Positions 22,005 through 34,453 of a DNA stretch of 64,000 bases are shown here, in pieces. Both the position numbers and the translations under genes were made by a program. Under the pieces are notes generated by a model. The model worked only from the letters and a program-made list of their open reading frames with translations, searched no databases and was not told the origin of the DNA. This stretch comes from Alopecurus myosuroides (taxonomy: Eukaryota; Streptophyta; Magnoliopsida; Poales; Poaceae), in contig CM054061.1 of the NCBI GenBank assembly GCA_028641055.1, positions 118,655,712 through 118,719,711 on the forward strand. Reading direction: 5' to 3'. Positions within the stretch are counted from its first letter, which is position 1. The number at the start of each line of letters is the position of its first letter.

Positions 22005-25000
22005 TGTAACATCCCAAGTATGAAAAATAGCCATTAGAATGTTTGCTATCTGTTATTTTATGTTTTGCATCATGGCATCATGTTCATTGCAATTGTTTTG
22101 CTTGTTTTCCATTTGTTTTCCTCTGTTTTCATTTGTTTTCCAATTGTTTTCCTTTGTTTTCCTTTGTTTTCTATTTGAATTTCAAACCAAATTTTAAACC
22201 TCTTGTTTCATACTTGTGATGTTACAATTTCCAAAATGATATTTCAAATCAAAACAATCATTTGTTTCCATAAAAGTTGTGATTCCAAAACTGTTATTTT
22301 GTTTCTATCAAAAATTCATTTAATATCAAACCCTTTTCAAATTCAATTTGTTTTCCATTTGAAATTTCAAACCAAATTCAAATCAAATTGTTCATACTTG
22401 TCCTGTTACATTTTCCAAATAACAAAGTTCATTTAAAACACCCATTTGTTTCCATTAGGAATTTAAAAGCTCAAACTATTGAATTGTTCTTTTTAATATT
22501 TCACTTAATTCAAATTGCATTCAAATTCAATTGCAAACAGCAACCAATTGAAACTTATGAAAACTACAAACAATTCTAAGCAAATTGTTTCAATTAAAAT
22601 GGAGGGTTCAAACTATTTGAAGTGGTTCTTTTAATTTTCACTTAATAATCAAATTTCATTCAAGTCACTCCAAGTTCAAACAACAACATAATTTAATTAT
22701 TTTTGGAAATCAAAACTTGCAAGTTGTGCTGTTACAATAAATAAGCAACATAAAAATTTATCCCAAGTTTTCTAAACCCCAAAACCCTAGTTTTCTTCTC
22801 TAGTTCAATTCAGCAAAAAAAAAATTAGAACAAAAAAATAAAAAGAAGCAAAGGGAGAGAGGGGCAGCATCCTAGCCCAACTCTCACCCCTTGGCCCAAT
22901 ACCCCCTTCCCCTGTCTTCTTCTTCCTGTACGGCTCACCATCCAGCACCTCCACGTAGGTTCAGAGCAGCAGCAACGGCTGTGCTCTCCTCCTCCCCCCT
23001 ATAACTCGACCCTAGCCCTAGGGTTCCCTCTGCCCTAGCCTCCTACCTCCCTCTCTCCCTCTCCCCGCCTCCAATCTTCTTCCTCTCCTCCCACCCTCTT
23101 CCTCTCTCTGCAACTCCCTGTGACTGAACCTCCCACACCCGAAATTCATCCCTCTTCCGCCGGTGATCGCCGCCGCTAGGCCCTCCATCCGGCTAGGGCG
23201 AGGCCGGGAATGGAAACGCCCGGTCCCCCTCTTCCTCCTCCACCCCGCGGCGAGGGCCGGGAGGGCTCAGGTCGCCGCCGCCGTCAAGGTTTCCCGCCGG
23301 CCGCTGCACCTGCTCCGTCCCGTCCTGCCTCTCCTCTGGCCCTCGAGGTGAGCAGCGCCCTCCCCTCGATCCCCTTCCTCCCCTCTCCCTTCCGTCTGCA
23401 GCACACACCCGCACGCAGCCCACACCCCACAGCAACCACGGCCACCGCGAGCGCCGCAGCTGCCGGCGACCGTGAGGTCTCCGTCGAGGTGCAGAAGCCT
23501 GAACCTGCAAGGTTCAGTTAAATATATTCAGTTAACCCACCACCTGAACATTATCCCCCCCGGGTTCCCCTCTCTGTCAACACAGCCGCACTCACCCCAC
23601 TGGTTAGCACCCCAAGCACATAGCGGGAGGTCCCGGGTTCCAGTCCCCCTCCCGCACAATTAAACCAAACTTTTATTTTCCATTGTTTTGGTACAGCAAC
23701 TTCCCAGAAATCACAGTCCAGTCCCTGTAACTTCTTCCTAGGTCCATGTAATTTATTTCCAAATCCCTAGCTGTAATAAAAATGGCAGATTGCACCTCAA
23801 ACTTGTAAATTGCATAACTAAATCATTTTAACTCCAAATCCAACTTTTTAAATATGTTTTCTGTTCCAAATTAAATGCTCTATCCAAATATAAAATTTGT
23901 CTACTGTTTTGAATATTTTAAATTGGTGCCATATTTGAATTCTTGTTTAATTCATTTAATTTTGCAAAAATCATAACTTGGTCATAAAAATTCCAAATTC
24001 CACAAACTAAATATGTTTTCCAATCAACTTTTCATGTAATTTCCAAATATCAATTTTGTTTGCTGTTTTGAATAATTTAAATTGCTGAAAACAACTGTTT
24101 CTTGATTAATGCATTTAAAATTGTCAAATTAATAAATTGCTCATTTTAAATCCAATTTCAACAAATAAAATATGTTTTCCATGCAAAATTAAACCACCTT
24201 TCCAAATATAAAATTTGTTTCATGTTTTGAATAATTAAAATTGGTTAAATGATTTAAACCTTGTTTAAATCATTTAATATTGTTAAATTCATAACTTGGT
24301 CAAATTAAATTCTTTTGGGACATATAAAATATGTTTTCAAACCATAAAAGTATAAGCTTTTCAATTATGAATCTCACTTAATGTTTTGCACAAATAAAAA
24401 TTCAAATAAGTTCATGTTTGAATTAAATTCAATTAATTCTTGTTTAAACTTGTTTAATTCATAAGTAATTCATCCTAAATCCTTTTTCAACAAGTGAAAC
24501 ATGTAATCCACCTAAAATTTGGTGTTCTTTTCAAATATGAACTTTGTTATCTATTTTTGAACAATTTAACTTGCTGAAAACAACAAATGCTTGTGTGACA
24601 CCTTTAAGAAACCAAAATTTCTTAACTTAATAAATGAATTTCCAAACTTGGTAAACCTTATTTCTAATTGCCTCTATTGTTGTTATCTTATTGTTTTCAT
24701 CATCCATGCATCATGCTAACTCACTTACACATGATGATTAGTTGTAAAACAATTATTCCAACCTTAATTCATGGGTTTTCCATATGCAATCCAATTGCAT
24801 ATGGGTCCATTTAATCATGTTGCTATCTTGTCAACTAGTTTATTTTGTGGCATCAATTAAATTGACATGCATCATCCCATGTTTGTGCACTATGCCATGT
24901 TATTGATTGTTTCTCTCTGCGTTGTTTGTTTGCTTCTTCTCGGATATACGACGACGTTGAGACCGACGATACTTACGACACCCCTTCTAAGGATCTAGCT

Positions 25001-26785
25001 CAGTACCAGGCTGCTGAGTTTGCAGGCAAGTATTCACTCACATGAACCATTGTGTTCCTTTCAACATTGGATACCGATACTTTCCGTTGTCTATTCTGCT
25101 AGCCCTATGAATCGTTGCTTCTGTTACGAACCTATCACATGTTATCCTTTAACCCTGGTATAGCCTCACCTCCACGCCTATAACATTTTGCTTGCTTCCC
25201 GTGTCTTACTAGCATGCTTAGGGTTGTTTTGCTCGAGTCTGTTGTCCGTTACCTTCTATTACTATATTTCATTATGTTCTGGGGCTCGATGTTAAACAAC
25301 AACCTGTTAATGTTATGGTTAATAATAATTTGATGATAAGGCACCGGCAGGAGGCCCGGCGTGGTTTTGAGGCCTGCTAGTGTCGACCCTAATTAGGAAA
25401 AGGGTCTTGTCTACTGATCCATGATGAGCGCACTAACCGCATGTGGGAAGCGTGTATGGGCGCCCCCCTCAATTTGATTCGATTCGCATCTCGTCCAAAT
25501 CTCCTCATTTAGTTCGGGTTTTCCATTTGCCGCATGCATATTGCAGGTGCGAACCCTTGGCGCCAGGGTGGAACTTTTGTAGTCGGCATTTAGGGAGACA
25601 CGTTCTTAGAGTGCTATGAGGGTCCCCTTTTCTTCGTGGGGATTGATTAGCCGTGCGCTCAACTGCACGGGGTTCTTTGGGCTTGATGCGAAGAAGAGTT
25701 GAGTTGTGTTGAGTGCCCCGCTTGGTGGGAAAGGCCTTCCCATCTGGCGGGTTATTCTTACGTGTACGGCCAAATTGGTGCATCCCTGCAGGGTTAAATC
25801 TTCTCGAGAAGCCGTGTTTTCCGCGGTTATGGACTACTTGGTGAAAGTAGTGGCTAACAAGTACTCAGAACAAGTTACACCTAACTAATGATAACTTGAC
25901 TAGTAATAGTCTTATTGACACAACAACTTGAACCATCATTAATCCAACTGTGTGAGTTATCCTCGGATTGCTTCTTTGGATAAGGGGCGAGATCCAGGAT
26001 GGGTTTGTTTGGAGTTAGTTAGTAGTTGGTTCCGATACGCTATCTTATCCCCTTTCTGTTAGCCGGAAGTTGTATCATGTATCTGTAGTTGGTTAGCGCA
26101 GCCCGCTGCCGCATCTTTTGTATCACCCCTTTCTTCCGTTGAACCCAAAGCATCTGTGCTTGATGTGGTTGGGTACACTTTGGTGAACTGTGAGTCTTGC
26201 TTGCCAGTACGTTTATGTACTGACCCCTTTGGGGCTGTGGTTTCCGCAGAGTACGTTTCCGAGGATCCCCATGGTGGCTACTACGTGGAGTATGACGAGG
26301 CTGCTGACGAGTAGATAGCGGACCCGGGCAGGATCCGAGACTTCGTGGATGGGCTCCGTCTTTTCGTTTCCGGCCTCTTAGGCCTATTTGGATCTTGTCT
26401 GTACTCAGACATTTTTGGATGCTTCCGCTGTGATGTAATGATGAATTGTTGGGACATGTGTCCTCTGGATGATTGTATTTGCTATCTCTGCTCTAGTGAG
26501 AGCTATTTGCAACTTATTTCAATCTTTTGTGTCGTAGAGATCTGTTGTGATATCACTTGTTCCAATGCCGTTGACGTACCATGTGTGTATGTTTTGAAGT
26601 ACGTCAATGGAAGTATCTGGATTTCTATGGGATGGTTTGCGCAGACGATGAATAGTAAGATAATGGTTGTCACACGTTTACGTGTTGGCCTGCTCATATT
26701 GAGATGCGGGTGCCGGTATGCCCCGTAAGCCATTTATCTACTGTTTAACGGACTGTGAGTATCCCCTAGAAGTCCGGGTGCGACA
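22005..26785 (+). repeat. 3' LTR of the LARD-like element
   Basis: Near-identical to 16396-21174 (scattered substitutions, small indels in A runs). The tRNA-like segment is at 23581-23657, where the B box is GGTTCCAGTCC (23636-23646), one base off the version in the 5' LTR. Confidence 0.95.
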
Positions 26786-27690
26786 AGTGATTGCCACAAA
26801 ACGGATGCACATCGAGCTATAAATGTATGAAAGCTCTCCAATGGAACTAGTGGGGGTGCATCCAACTTGCTTCCTCACGAAGACCTAGAGCACTTTTGAG
26901 GAGGCTCGTCGTTGGAATATACAAGCCAAGTTCTATAATGTAAGGTTCCCCACATAGTTATGCAAGTCATAAAATGACAACTCTCTCCAAACTGAAGTAT
27001 TGGTACTAAATAAGCACAATCGTGGAATAAATGATAGTAATGCTTCCCCCTCTCTCTTTATTATCTCTCTTTGGCCCTCTTTTTTTCTTTCTTTTTTTGG
27101 TGTTTTTCTTTTTTTTCCTTTTTTTATATATAACCTCACTCATAGGGGAAACACTCTATTTTACGATGAATCATAACACTTTTAGTAATCATAACTCAAA
27201 TTGAAATATCTCTGATGTATAAAACTGAATGCTCCTGCCAATGTAGGAGTATGCAAAATAGCAATGAAGGATGTCAATAAGTAACATAATGAAGATAGAT
27301 GTTGTATGGCAATATATCACGGAATGGTTGTGGAAATGCCATGATAGGTAGGTATGGTGGCTGTTTTGAGAAAAATATTTGGACTTATGTGTAGGAGAAC
27401 AAAGTCCTCCCACGGGGTTTGGATGCACTAGCGAAATTTGCACCAACTCTCAATGTGAGAATGGGCAATGCACAGTACCGAAGAGGCTAGCAAATATGGA
27501 TGGTGGAAGTGCAAGGAAACCGCAATTTAGAACTCACGGGTTAAAAGATTACATCTAGAAATATGAGCATACAAGGCATAATGAAAATCACTCCAAGAGG
27601 GTCCGTGGCAGTGACAAGTCACTATTGGCTACCCCGACCGTAGCGCGTAACAAAAAGCCATTACGATTGTTATTAGCAAAGGAAGTCATA
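26786..27690 (-). mobile_element. Athila-like internal 3' region, right part
   Basis: Resumes the sequence interrupted at 16395 after the AGTGA duplication. It is AT-rich and without a usable open frame (a T-rich/AG-rich run at 27060-27130). The right boundary is gradual and placed near 27690, where copia LTR-like text begins. Gag and pol of this element are missing from the window. Confidence 0.5.
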
Positions 27691-27699
27691 TACCAAGAA

Positions 27700-28417
27700 T
27701 TTAAACTCCATAGATCTCTCTCTCTCTACCCACTCAAACACTTTTCCCTTTAGGGATTTGAGAGAGAAGACCTAGTACATTCCCACCCAAGCGATTTGAT
27801 TTCCCCCTTCATTCCATTAAGAAACATGTTACTCTTTGGGTTTTTTGGAACCCTGGGAGCTCGTGGTCCTTCGAGGCTTTGGTAGCCACGAAGACATATT
27901 CGGGAGACAACAATCGAGTTGTGGTGTGAGGCCCGACCTTGAAGCATCGAGTTTTGGTGGCTCAGTGGATTTTGTGAGGACCCTCCAAGTCGTGGAGTGT
28001 GACTCGTCCTTGTGAAGGTTCTAGTTGTCAATATCAACAACAACATAGTGATTCATACATTTCCACATTGGTGGTAGGTCACAAAGAAGATGCAGTGTGC
28101 CATTTGACGGCTACTCGGTGTTCCAGTTTGGTGGCACCGCACCGCTCCAATGGAGATTATCTTCCATTGAGAAGTGAACTCCAGGATAAATCTCTGTGTC
28201 TTTGTGTTCGGTTATTTCTCAATTTGCCTTTACTTGTTGTTACTAACTTGGTTGTTTACGTATCTTGTGCTAGTAGTATTTGCTCATCATATATGAGTGT
28301 TCACTTAGTTGCATAATCTAGATAATCTATATTTGAACAGTAACTTTTAATCGAAAATAAATAAAATTTGTAGCTAATCTATTCACACCCCCTCTAGTTA
28401 ACCCTATCGATCTTTCA
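27700..28417 (+). mobile_element. 3' part of a SIRE/Maximus-like copia LTR
   Basis: The end CTATTCACACCCCCTCTAG...CGATCTTTCA is the usual end of Maximus/SIRE-type LTRs in grasses. Upstream is GGGAGCTCGTGGTCCTTCG-type leader text with a short CT run (27716-27728). No primer site follows at 28418, so the element is truncated. Confidence 0.5.
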
Positions 28418-29170
28418 AAGTGTCGGTTACATCAATTTACAATGACACGTAACATATTTTTGATACAGGACAACGACAGAGTCCCATCATAGAAGATGTG
28501 TCCCATTTTATCCTTCGTGGCAAGGTTTCTAAATTGTCTTTAGGCGTTGAAACTAACATGAGGAAAAACCGGGTAACTATCCTGGTGTATAGAAGACACT
28601 GCAAAAGGTGCACATGCGAAATATTGTGCCCTGAACTAGGGGTACTAACTAAAATGAGTACCCGAACAAAATAAAATGCATGCGAATAGTTTTATTCATG
28701 CAGATGCCCGAGTTCTCTACAGGCTGGTAAGTTTTCATGGTATAGCTAGACTCGTTTTGCGTCTTCTACAAGAGGACAAGCTTAGTGCTAAAAAAAGCTT
28801 TCCTAGATTTCTCCCTTTGCAAATTCACAAGCTCGCAAAATACTCATATATGGGACTGAGACAAAAATAAAGACTCGGACATAATCATGAACACCAATTT
28901 TTAGTGCAAATTTAACTTTATGAGCACAATGGAAAAATTATATCGGTAGATCAAAGTCTCATAATCCCCCGGGAAAAAAATATCGAAGTCTCATAAACAA
29001 ACATGATCAATAGAGACCAAAGATAAGTCTATATGGCACATCTAAGTCATTTCGAGACCAAAGATGAGTAGTTCAACCTGACGAATTGTCAATTTTCACG
29101 GATGCATTTCGGCCCTCCCTATACTATCATTCTTTATGTGAATTGACAAACTGAACGAACAAAGACACAC
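28418..29170. other. no gene or element recognised
   Basis: AT-rich sequence, no convincing open frame, TIR or LTR boundary seen. Confidence 0.4.
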
Positions 29171-30124
29171 ATTTAGCGTGAAAAATCAGAAAAATAACCT
29201 TGGGGACAAACTTCAGCCAAAAATAAAACCAAAAGTAAAAAAAAAGATTCTAACCCTTTTGGGTAGTGGCCGTAGCCGCAGCGCGGTGGTTAACACTGTA
29301 GTGTCGTGCGTAGCAGCGCGGTGCTTCCGCCACATAAGCGGGATGGGTCCTAGGTGCGGCGATGCAGCGCCAGGCCAGAAGGCGCGGTGCCTCAAAGGGC
29401 AGCGCCCCACGCGACGGCGCAGTGCCCCAGGCATGTAAAACTCAGCTCGGGCCCGACCCCTTCTTTCTCCACCAAGTCATTTCCCCAACTCCAGCCAAGA
29501 ACATAGAAGCATGGTCGGCGGCGCCCCTCTCTCCCCCTCCTAAATCTCCACTCAAATCCGTCCGGATTTGAGGATTCCTCCGTGGATTTTGCGCCCCATC
29601 CTTCCTCAAGGTATTCTCCTCCGATTCCCTCTATTTTGTCCAATAAATCTCTCATATTTGCCCAAATTTTGCAACCCTAGGGGAAACCTAGTTCATGATT
29701 TATTTCGAAATTTCTAGATGTGTGAGAGATGTAAGATTTGTGTGTGGGATGTGTATGTAAGAGATGTTTGAGATGTGTATATTTTCATATTCTCTAATAT
29801 AGTTACAATTTTTTGCTTTAACATGTGAGCACCAATTTGTTTTCTTCTATAATATGGTTTCTAATTATTTCCATGTGAGAGATGTAAGAGTTGTTGTGAC
29901 TTCTAGGTTGATGCATAAATTAGTTATCATGTGTGTATGAGACGTGTGAAATATATTAGGTTGTCTAATGAAATTTTAGTGCTCCCGTGCCATATCTATG
30001 TTTGTATGACGGGTATCTTTCTCTTATTAGTTTGTCTCTTACCATGTGTATATGAGCATGTTGTCAAATTAATTACCATCGTTTATGTCTCTTATTAGTT
30101 TGTCTTTTTTTGTAAAATTATAGG
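29171..30124. other. upstream region of the plant-mobile-domain gene
   Basis: A GC-rich block (29265-29600) with repeated GCGGTG/GCGCGG words and short open frames on both strands is followed by T-rich text with several GAGATGT repeats (29715-29775). This arrangement is like the promoter, leader and first intron of a transposon-borne gene, but the transcript start cannot be fixed. Confidence 0.35.
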
Positions 30125-31504
30125 ATGGATGATGAGTATCTTCTCGAGGGTAAATATGATGCTACTCACTTTGGGATGTTGATGACGGAGAAGAAGAGGG
30201 TAATTCATATTCATGATGTTAGTTCATATATATGTAGTTTTCATGGTTATTGTTCTAACTTGTATTTGTTTTTGTAGGTCTTTGCCCCTCTTCATTTGCG
30301 GTGTCATGAGGCCTCACACAAGGACATGCAGTTCGACGAGCGCTATACGAGCTACATCGAGACACTTGGACTCCTTCCATTTATCTCGCATGTGTCTCGA
30401 TCAAAGATGAACATGAATCCTTCTGCCGTCATCCCTCTTGTTGAACGATGGAGGCCGGAGACGCACACTTTTTACCTCCGGACCGGGGAGATGACCGTGA
30501 CTCTCCAGGATGTGTCCATGTTAACGGGACTCCTCATCCGTGGAGATCCTGTGTGTTTTAGCACAGATTCGAAGGACTGGCGTGCTGGTATGTTCAGTCT
30601 CATCGGTAAGGTTCCACCAGAGAAGACAAAACCAAATAAGGATAGACTCTCAGCCGACGCTACATTTGTTTGGATTAGGGAAAACTTTGGAAAATAGCCT
30701 GCCGGAGCTGACACGGAGACCGTTGAGCACTATGCACGCGCATACGTGTGGTATGTCATCTTGAGGACTTTGTTTGCTGACAGTGGTGGCAGGAACGCTC
30801 CGTGGATGTGGCTGAAGGATCAGTGAAAAAAATCTACGCAGGGGTTCGGCTACGCTTGCATACTTGTATCGCCAGGTAATCCAAAGAACTCTCATTTTCC
30901 AAAGTACATGGTTGTCTCCAAAAATTTGGATACTTACGAGTGTGTCTCTATGTGCAGTTGGACGACGCCTGCCGTAGGGCCTTGCCACATGCATTGGTGG
31001 TCCGATGGTACTACTCTCAGTTTGGATGTGGGAACACTTCTCGGTGGGACGGCCGAAAAAGTTGCAATCGGCGCCTTGGGACGACCATGGCAACCCGCTG
31101 CGTAGGTCTACATGGGCGTATTGGTCGGGTAAGGTTGCGGAGTTCAAACGTGACCCAAAGAGGGAGTATGTGCGGTACACCAACGAGTTTGATGAGCTGA
31201 CCCCTGAGCAGGTAATAACTGGTGATATCATGTTCTTGCATAATGTTGTAGGTAATAGTTGTTGAGTTTTGTTCTAGTTTTTAATATTATATACCGTTGT
31301 AGGTGACATGGGAGATCTATGGCACTCGGTAATATTTCGGAAACACAAACAATCACTTCGACCTGAACCCAAAGTGGCGAGAAGAAGAATATCCTTGGTT
31401 GTTGAAGGTCCCGCTGATATGCATTTATGCAGTTGAGCTCCACTTGCCACATCGAGTGATGACGCAATTCGGTTTATTCCAAACTACACCGCCGCAGTGG
31501 AAGG
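30125..31504 (+). pseudogene. plant mobile domain (PMD, MAIN-like) gene, broken
   Basis: Exons inferred from GT/AG borders: 30125-30199, 30278-30875, 30958-31211 and 31303-31504. Visible signatures of the PMD family (PF10536 type): LDERY-like FDERYTSYIETLGLLPF, then LVERWRPETHTFYLRTGEMTVTLQDVSMLTGLLI, then YLYRQ-like text, WEHFSVGRP, and near the end VELHLPHRVMTQFG. PMD proteins occur both as host genes (MAIN/MAIL, chromatin and silencing roles) and in transposons. In-frame stops (30695-30697, 30824-30826, 31330-31332) and a frameshift near 31000 kill it, and the C terminus is replaced by the Athila-like LTR inserted at 31505. It is probably transposon-derived. Confidence 0.8.
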
Positions 31505-33098
31505 TGACACGTCTCAAACGTATCTATAATTTCTGATGCTCCATGATCATATTATGCCAATTGCTACATGTTTTCTCCCTTATTTATAACATTTTTATAC
31601 GTTTTCCGGGACTAACCTATTAACAAGATGCCAAGTGTCAGTTCCCTGTTTTCTACTGTTTTTTATTTCAGAAAAGTTGTTCTGGAAATATTCTTGGAAT
31701 TGGACACCACAAAGCCCGAAGTGCCTATTTTCCTTGGAAGCATCCAGAAGACCGAAGGAGAGTCGAAGACGGGCACCAGGGGGGCCACACCATAGGGTGG
31801 CGCGGCCTTCCCCCGACCGCGCCAGCTATGGGTGTGGGGGCCCCAGGCCTCCACCGCCTTTACCCTTTCGCCTATTTATTCCCCCCCGGATGGAAAACCC
31901 TAAACACCTAATAAAAAATCCCCGAAAAGTTCCGCAGCCACCGTCGTCGTCAACCCTAGATCGGGGGGTGTCTGAGCTGTCTCCCGGCACCCTGCCAGAG
32001 AGGAAATAATCACCGTACTCTTCTATATCACCATGCCTGCCGCCGGAGTGATGCGTGAGTAGTTCATCCCTGGACTACGGGTCCATAGCAATAGCTATAT
32101 GGTTGTCTTCTCCTCATATGCCTCCATGTTTAGATGTCGTGAACTGCCTATCATGATCGAAATTGATCTCATGTAATTCTATATGATGTGTTTGTTGGGA
32201 TCTGATAAATATTGAGCTTATGTCAAGTTGATTATAGTCTTTATTGCATATGTTATTTGTGATCTTTCATGCTTTCCGTTGCTAGTGGTTGCTCTGGTCA
32301 AGTAGTTGCTAGTGACTCAAACAGGGAGTATTTATGCTACATAGTGGGTTCATGCCTCCTTTTCGCCTATGCTCGAGTGGCAAAAACGTGATGGGGGAGG
32401 ATGTGTTGTTGCCACTAGGGAGAAAACAGCGGTGTCAGTGCCCGCGTGTACAATCATTGCTTATATTACACACATTGTTTAATGCAGTTATCTATTGCTT
32501 GCAACTTAATACCTAAGGGAGTTCGGATGATAACCTGAGGGTGGACTATTAGTCATAGACGCAGATGGATTTCGGTCTATGTATTTTTTTGTAATGCCCA
32601 CACTAAATATCATAGTAGTCATTATGTTATAATGTGCACTACGGTGCAACCTCTATTTGTCAATTGGCCAGTTGTAATTTGTTCACCCAGCATGCTATCT
32701 TTTATGGAGAGACACCACTAGTGAACCTATGAACCCGGGTGCATTTTTCTACACTCTTAAACAAACCACAACAATTTCCTGCTTTCTTTACTTACTGCAA
32801 GCATACACCGTTTTCCACACTATACGTCTAATGTTTGTTTTCAGCAAGACCGGTGAGATTGACAACCTCACTGTACCGTTGGGGCAAAGTATTTTGGTTG
32901 TGTTGTGTGTAGGTTCCACGTTGTTGCTGACACCGGTGAAGCGCCATCACCATAGTCAGTGGCATCAACCTTCCGAAGGTCATGTTTCTCCTAATGGATT
33001 GATAACCTTGGTTCTTAACTAAGGGAAAAACTCCTACCATTGTGCTCATCACACCCTCCTCTTGGGGTCTCCCAACGAGTGTACGATCTGCACCATCA
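31505..33098 (+). mobile_element. 5' LTR of a second Athila-like element, plus strand
   Basis: Starts TGACACGTCTCAAACGTATC (TGATACGTC in the other copy) and ends ...TGCACCATCA. About 1.59 kb, collinear with the minus-strand LTR at 14250-15849. The primer site follows 11 bases later. The LTR is inserted into the last visible exon of the PMD pseudogene. Confidence 0.85.
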
Positions 33099-33109
33099 AG
33101 GACCTTTTC

Positions 33110-33127
33110 TGGTGCCGTTGTCGGGGA
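33110..33127 (+). other. primer binding site (tRNA-Asp type, Athila)
   Basis: TGGTGCCGTTGTCGGGGA differs by two bases from the TGGCGCCGTTGCCGGGGA site typical of Athila-clade elements primed by tRNA-Asp. Confidence 0.8.
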
Positions 33128-33339
33128 TAAAGAAGTCTTATGGCTAGGGGAGTCTCTCACTCTCAACCTCTTTATTATGTTTATTGTCTTGTTTTTATTT
33201 TTGTCTTGTTTTTCTTCTCTATATTAAAAACACAAAAAAAATTAGTTTACTTTATAGCTGTTATTTATTTGCTTGCTGTTATTTTTGTTTTTCTGCTCTT
33301 AGTTTAATCTTTAATAATGATTCTACCCAAGTTTATCTT
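33128..33339 (+). mobile_element. start of the Athila-like internal domain, cut off
   Basis: T-rich leader, usual for Athila elements. It is interrupted at 33340 by the Tat-type LTR. No gag is reached. Confidence 0.6.
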
Positions 33340-33883
33340 TGTCGAGACATCGTAGTAGAATTCAAAGACGGGGGTGCCATGAGACTACCGATAGAGAGGT
33401 GGGGGGACGTGATCGTATGACGAACAATGACACAGGGTTTTACCCAGGTTCGGTACGTCGCGACTAGGCGGCGTTCCTACTCCTGCAATCTCACTAACCA
33501 GGGCTAAAGCCTGAGGAATACAGAGTACAATGTGAGTTTAGGTTTAGCTACTCGACAAGGATCAACCTCTCGACGAGTTAGCCTCTAGCTTCTTATCTAT
33601 CTTTCTTATCTCCCGTCCGAGTTTATATAATAGCCGGTTTAGGGCTTACAGAATAGGAAACCTAGAAGATTACGATATGCGCTAACTTGGAAGGCAAAGA
33701 ATACGCCTTCTACTCCAAGCCGTACCACGTGGGCCGTGGTTCGGGTTCTTCTAGAATCCGGCTTCCGTGCGTCAGCTTACTGGGACGCCCAATGGACCGT
33801 GATCCATTACCATTTAGGCCACCCTGGTAATCCGGCACTTTAGAGCACCATCTGATATACCCCTAATCGGTATATATCCGACA
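33340..33883 (-). repeat. 3' LTR of the Tat-type element
   Basis: 544 bp. On the minus strand it starts TGTCGGATATATACCGATTAG and ends GATGTCTCGACA. The complement of a TATA-like TTATATAAAC lies at about 33622-33632. The inserted LTR directly follows Athila-like leader sequence. Confidence 0.85.
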
Positions 33884-33898
33884 GTAGCCCCCAAGAAG
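33884..33898 (-). other. polypurine tract of the Tat-type element
   Basis: Minus strand CTTCTTGGGGGCTAC immediately before the LTR start TGTCGG, as usual for priming plus-strand DNA synthesis. Confidence 0.75.
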
Positions 33899-34274
33899 GA
33901 TTAAGACTTCAATTCGCCGTCTTTCGTCAAACTTGCATTCTTTCCGAGAAACACTGGCTTTCTGTCTTGATTCTTCTTTTCCTTCAAATCATGCTATAAC
34001 GCGAAACTCGGATTTTGGAAAATCCATCTTTTCTTCCACGAGCCTTCGCAGAGAAGGAACTTCCTACGTCAGTTCTCAAATCATGCTAACGTCAGGGACG
34101 TTTGGGTTTTCGAGTGCGAAACCCTGAAACGTATCTCTGACAGATTCTCTCGGGAAACGAGGAGATAGCCATAATCACCTGTCGATTCATTTCCCGGAAT
34201 TTCCGGCGAGTGACACGCGTTGATCATCCAATGGTCAAAAGAGTCGTTAGCACGTATCGTGATGGATTCCCGGC

Positions 34275-34282
34275 TATAAATA
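34275..34282 (+). promoter_or_regulatory. TATA box of the antisense gene
   Basis: TATAAATA in the context GGCTATAAATAGCCCG, about 180 bases before the start codon at 34454. The direction is opposite to the retroelement's own transcription, so the gene has a promoter separate from the LTR. Confidence 0.7.
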
Positions 34283-34453
34283 GCCCGCTTCATCCCCTCC
34301 GGCAAACCTTCCACTCCTCTATCATCTTCAAGCCCCAAGCGCAAAGCCTCCGAGCCTCAGTGAGAGCAGAGCAAACGCCCGAGCCCGCGCACGCGACCGC
34401 GCCGTTCCTGGACCTCGTCGGAGAGCACGGAGTCCTCATCGCGCCGCCCGGAT

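Larger units (their letters stand above)
16396..26785 (+). mobile_element. complete LARD-like LTR element, TSD AGTGA
   Basis: Two direct LTRs of about 4.78 kb (16396-21174 and 22005-26785) flank only 830 bp. AGTGA is present directly before and after (16391-16395, 26786-26790). It has TG...CA ends, an initiator tRNA-Met primer site (21177-21189) and a polypurine tract, so it is structurally transposable, but it has no functional gag or pol and must use proteins of another element. LTR length is like that of the barley LARD/Sukkula class, but the internal domain is far shorter than the ~3.5 kb usual there. Over the first ~600 bp of the LTRs I count about five substitutions, so the insertion looks fairly young. 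Confidence 0.93.
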
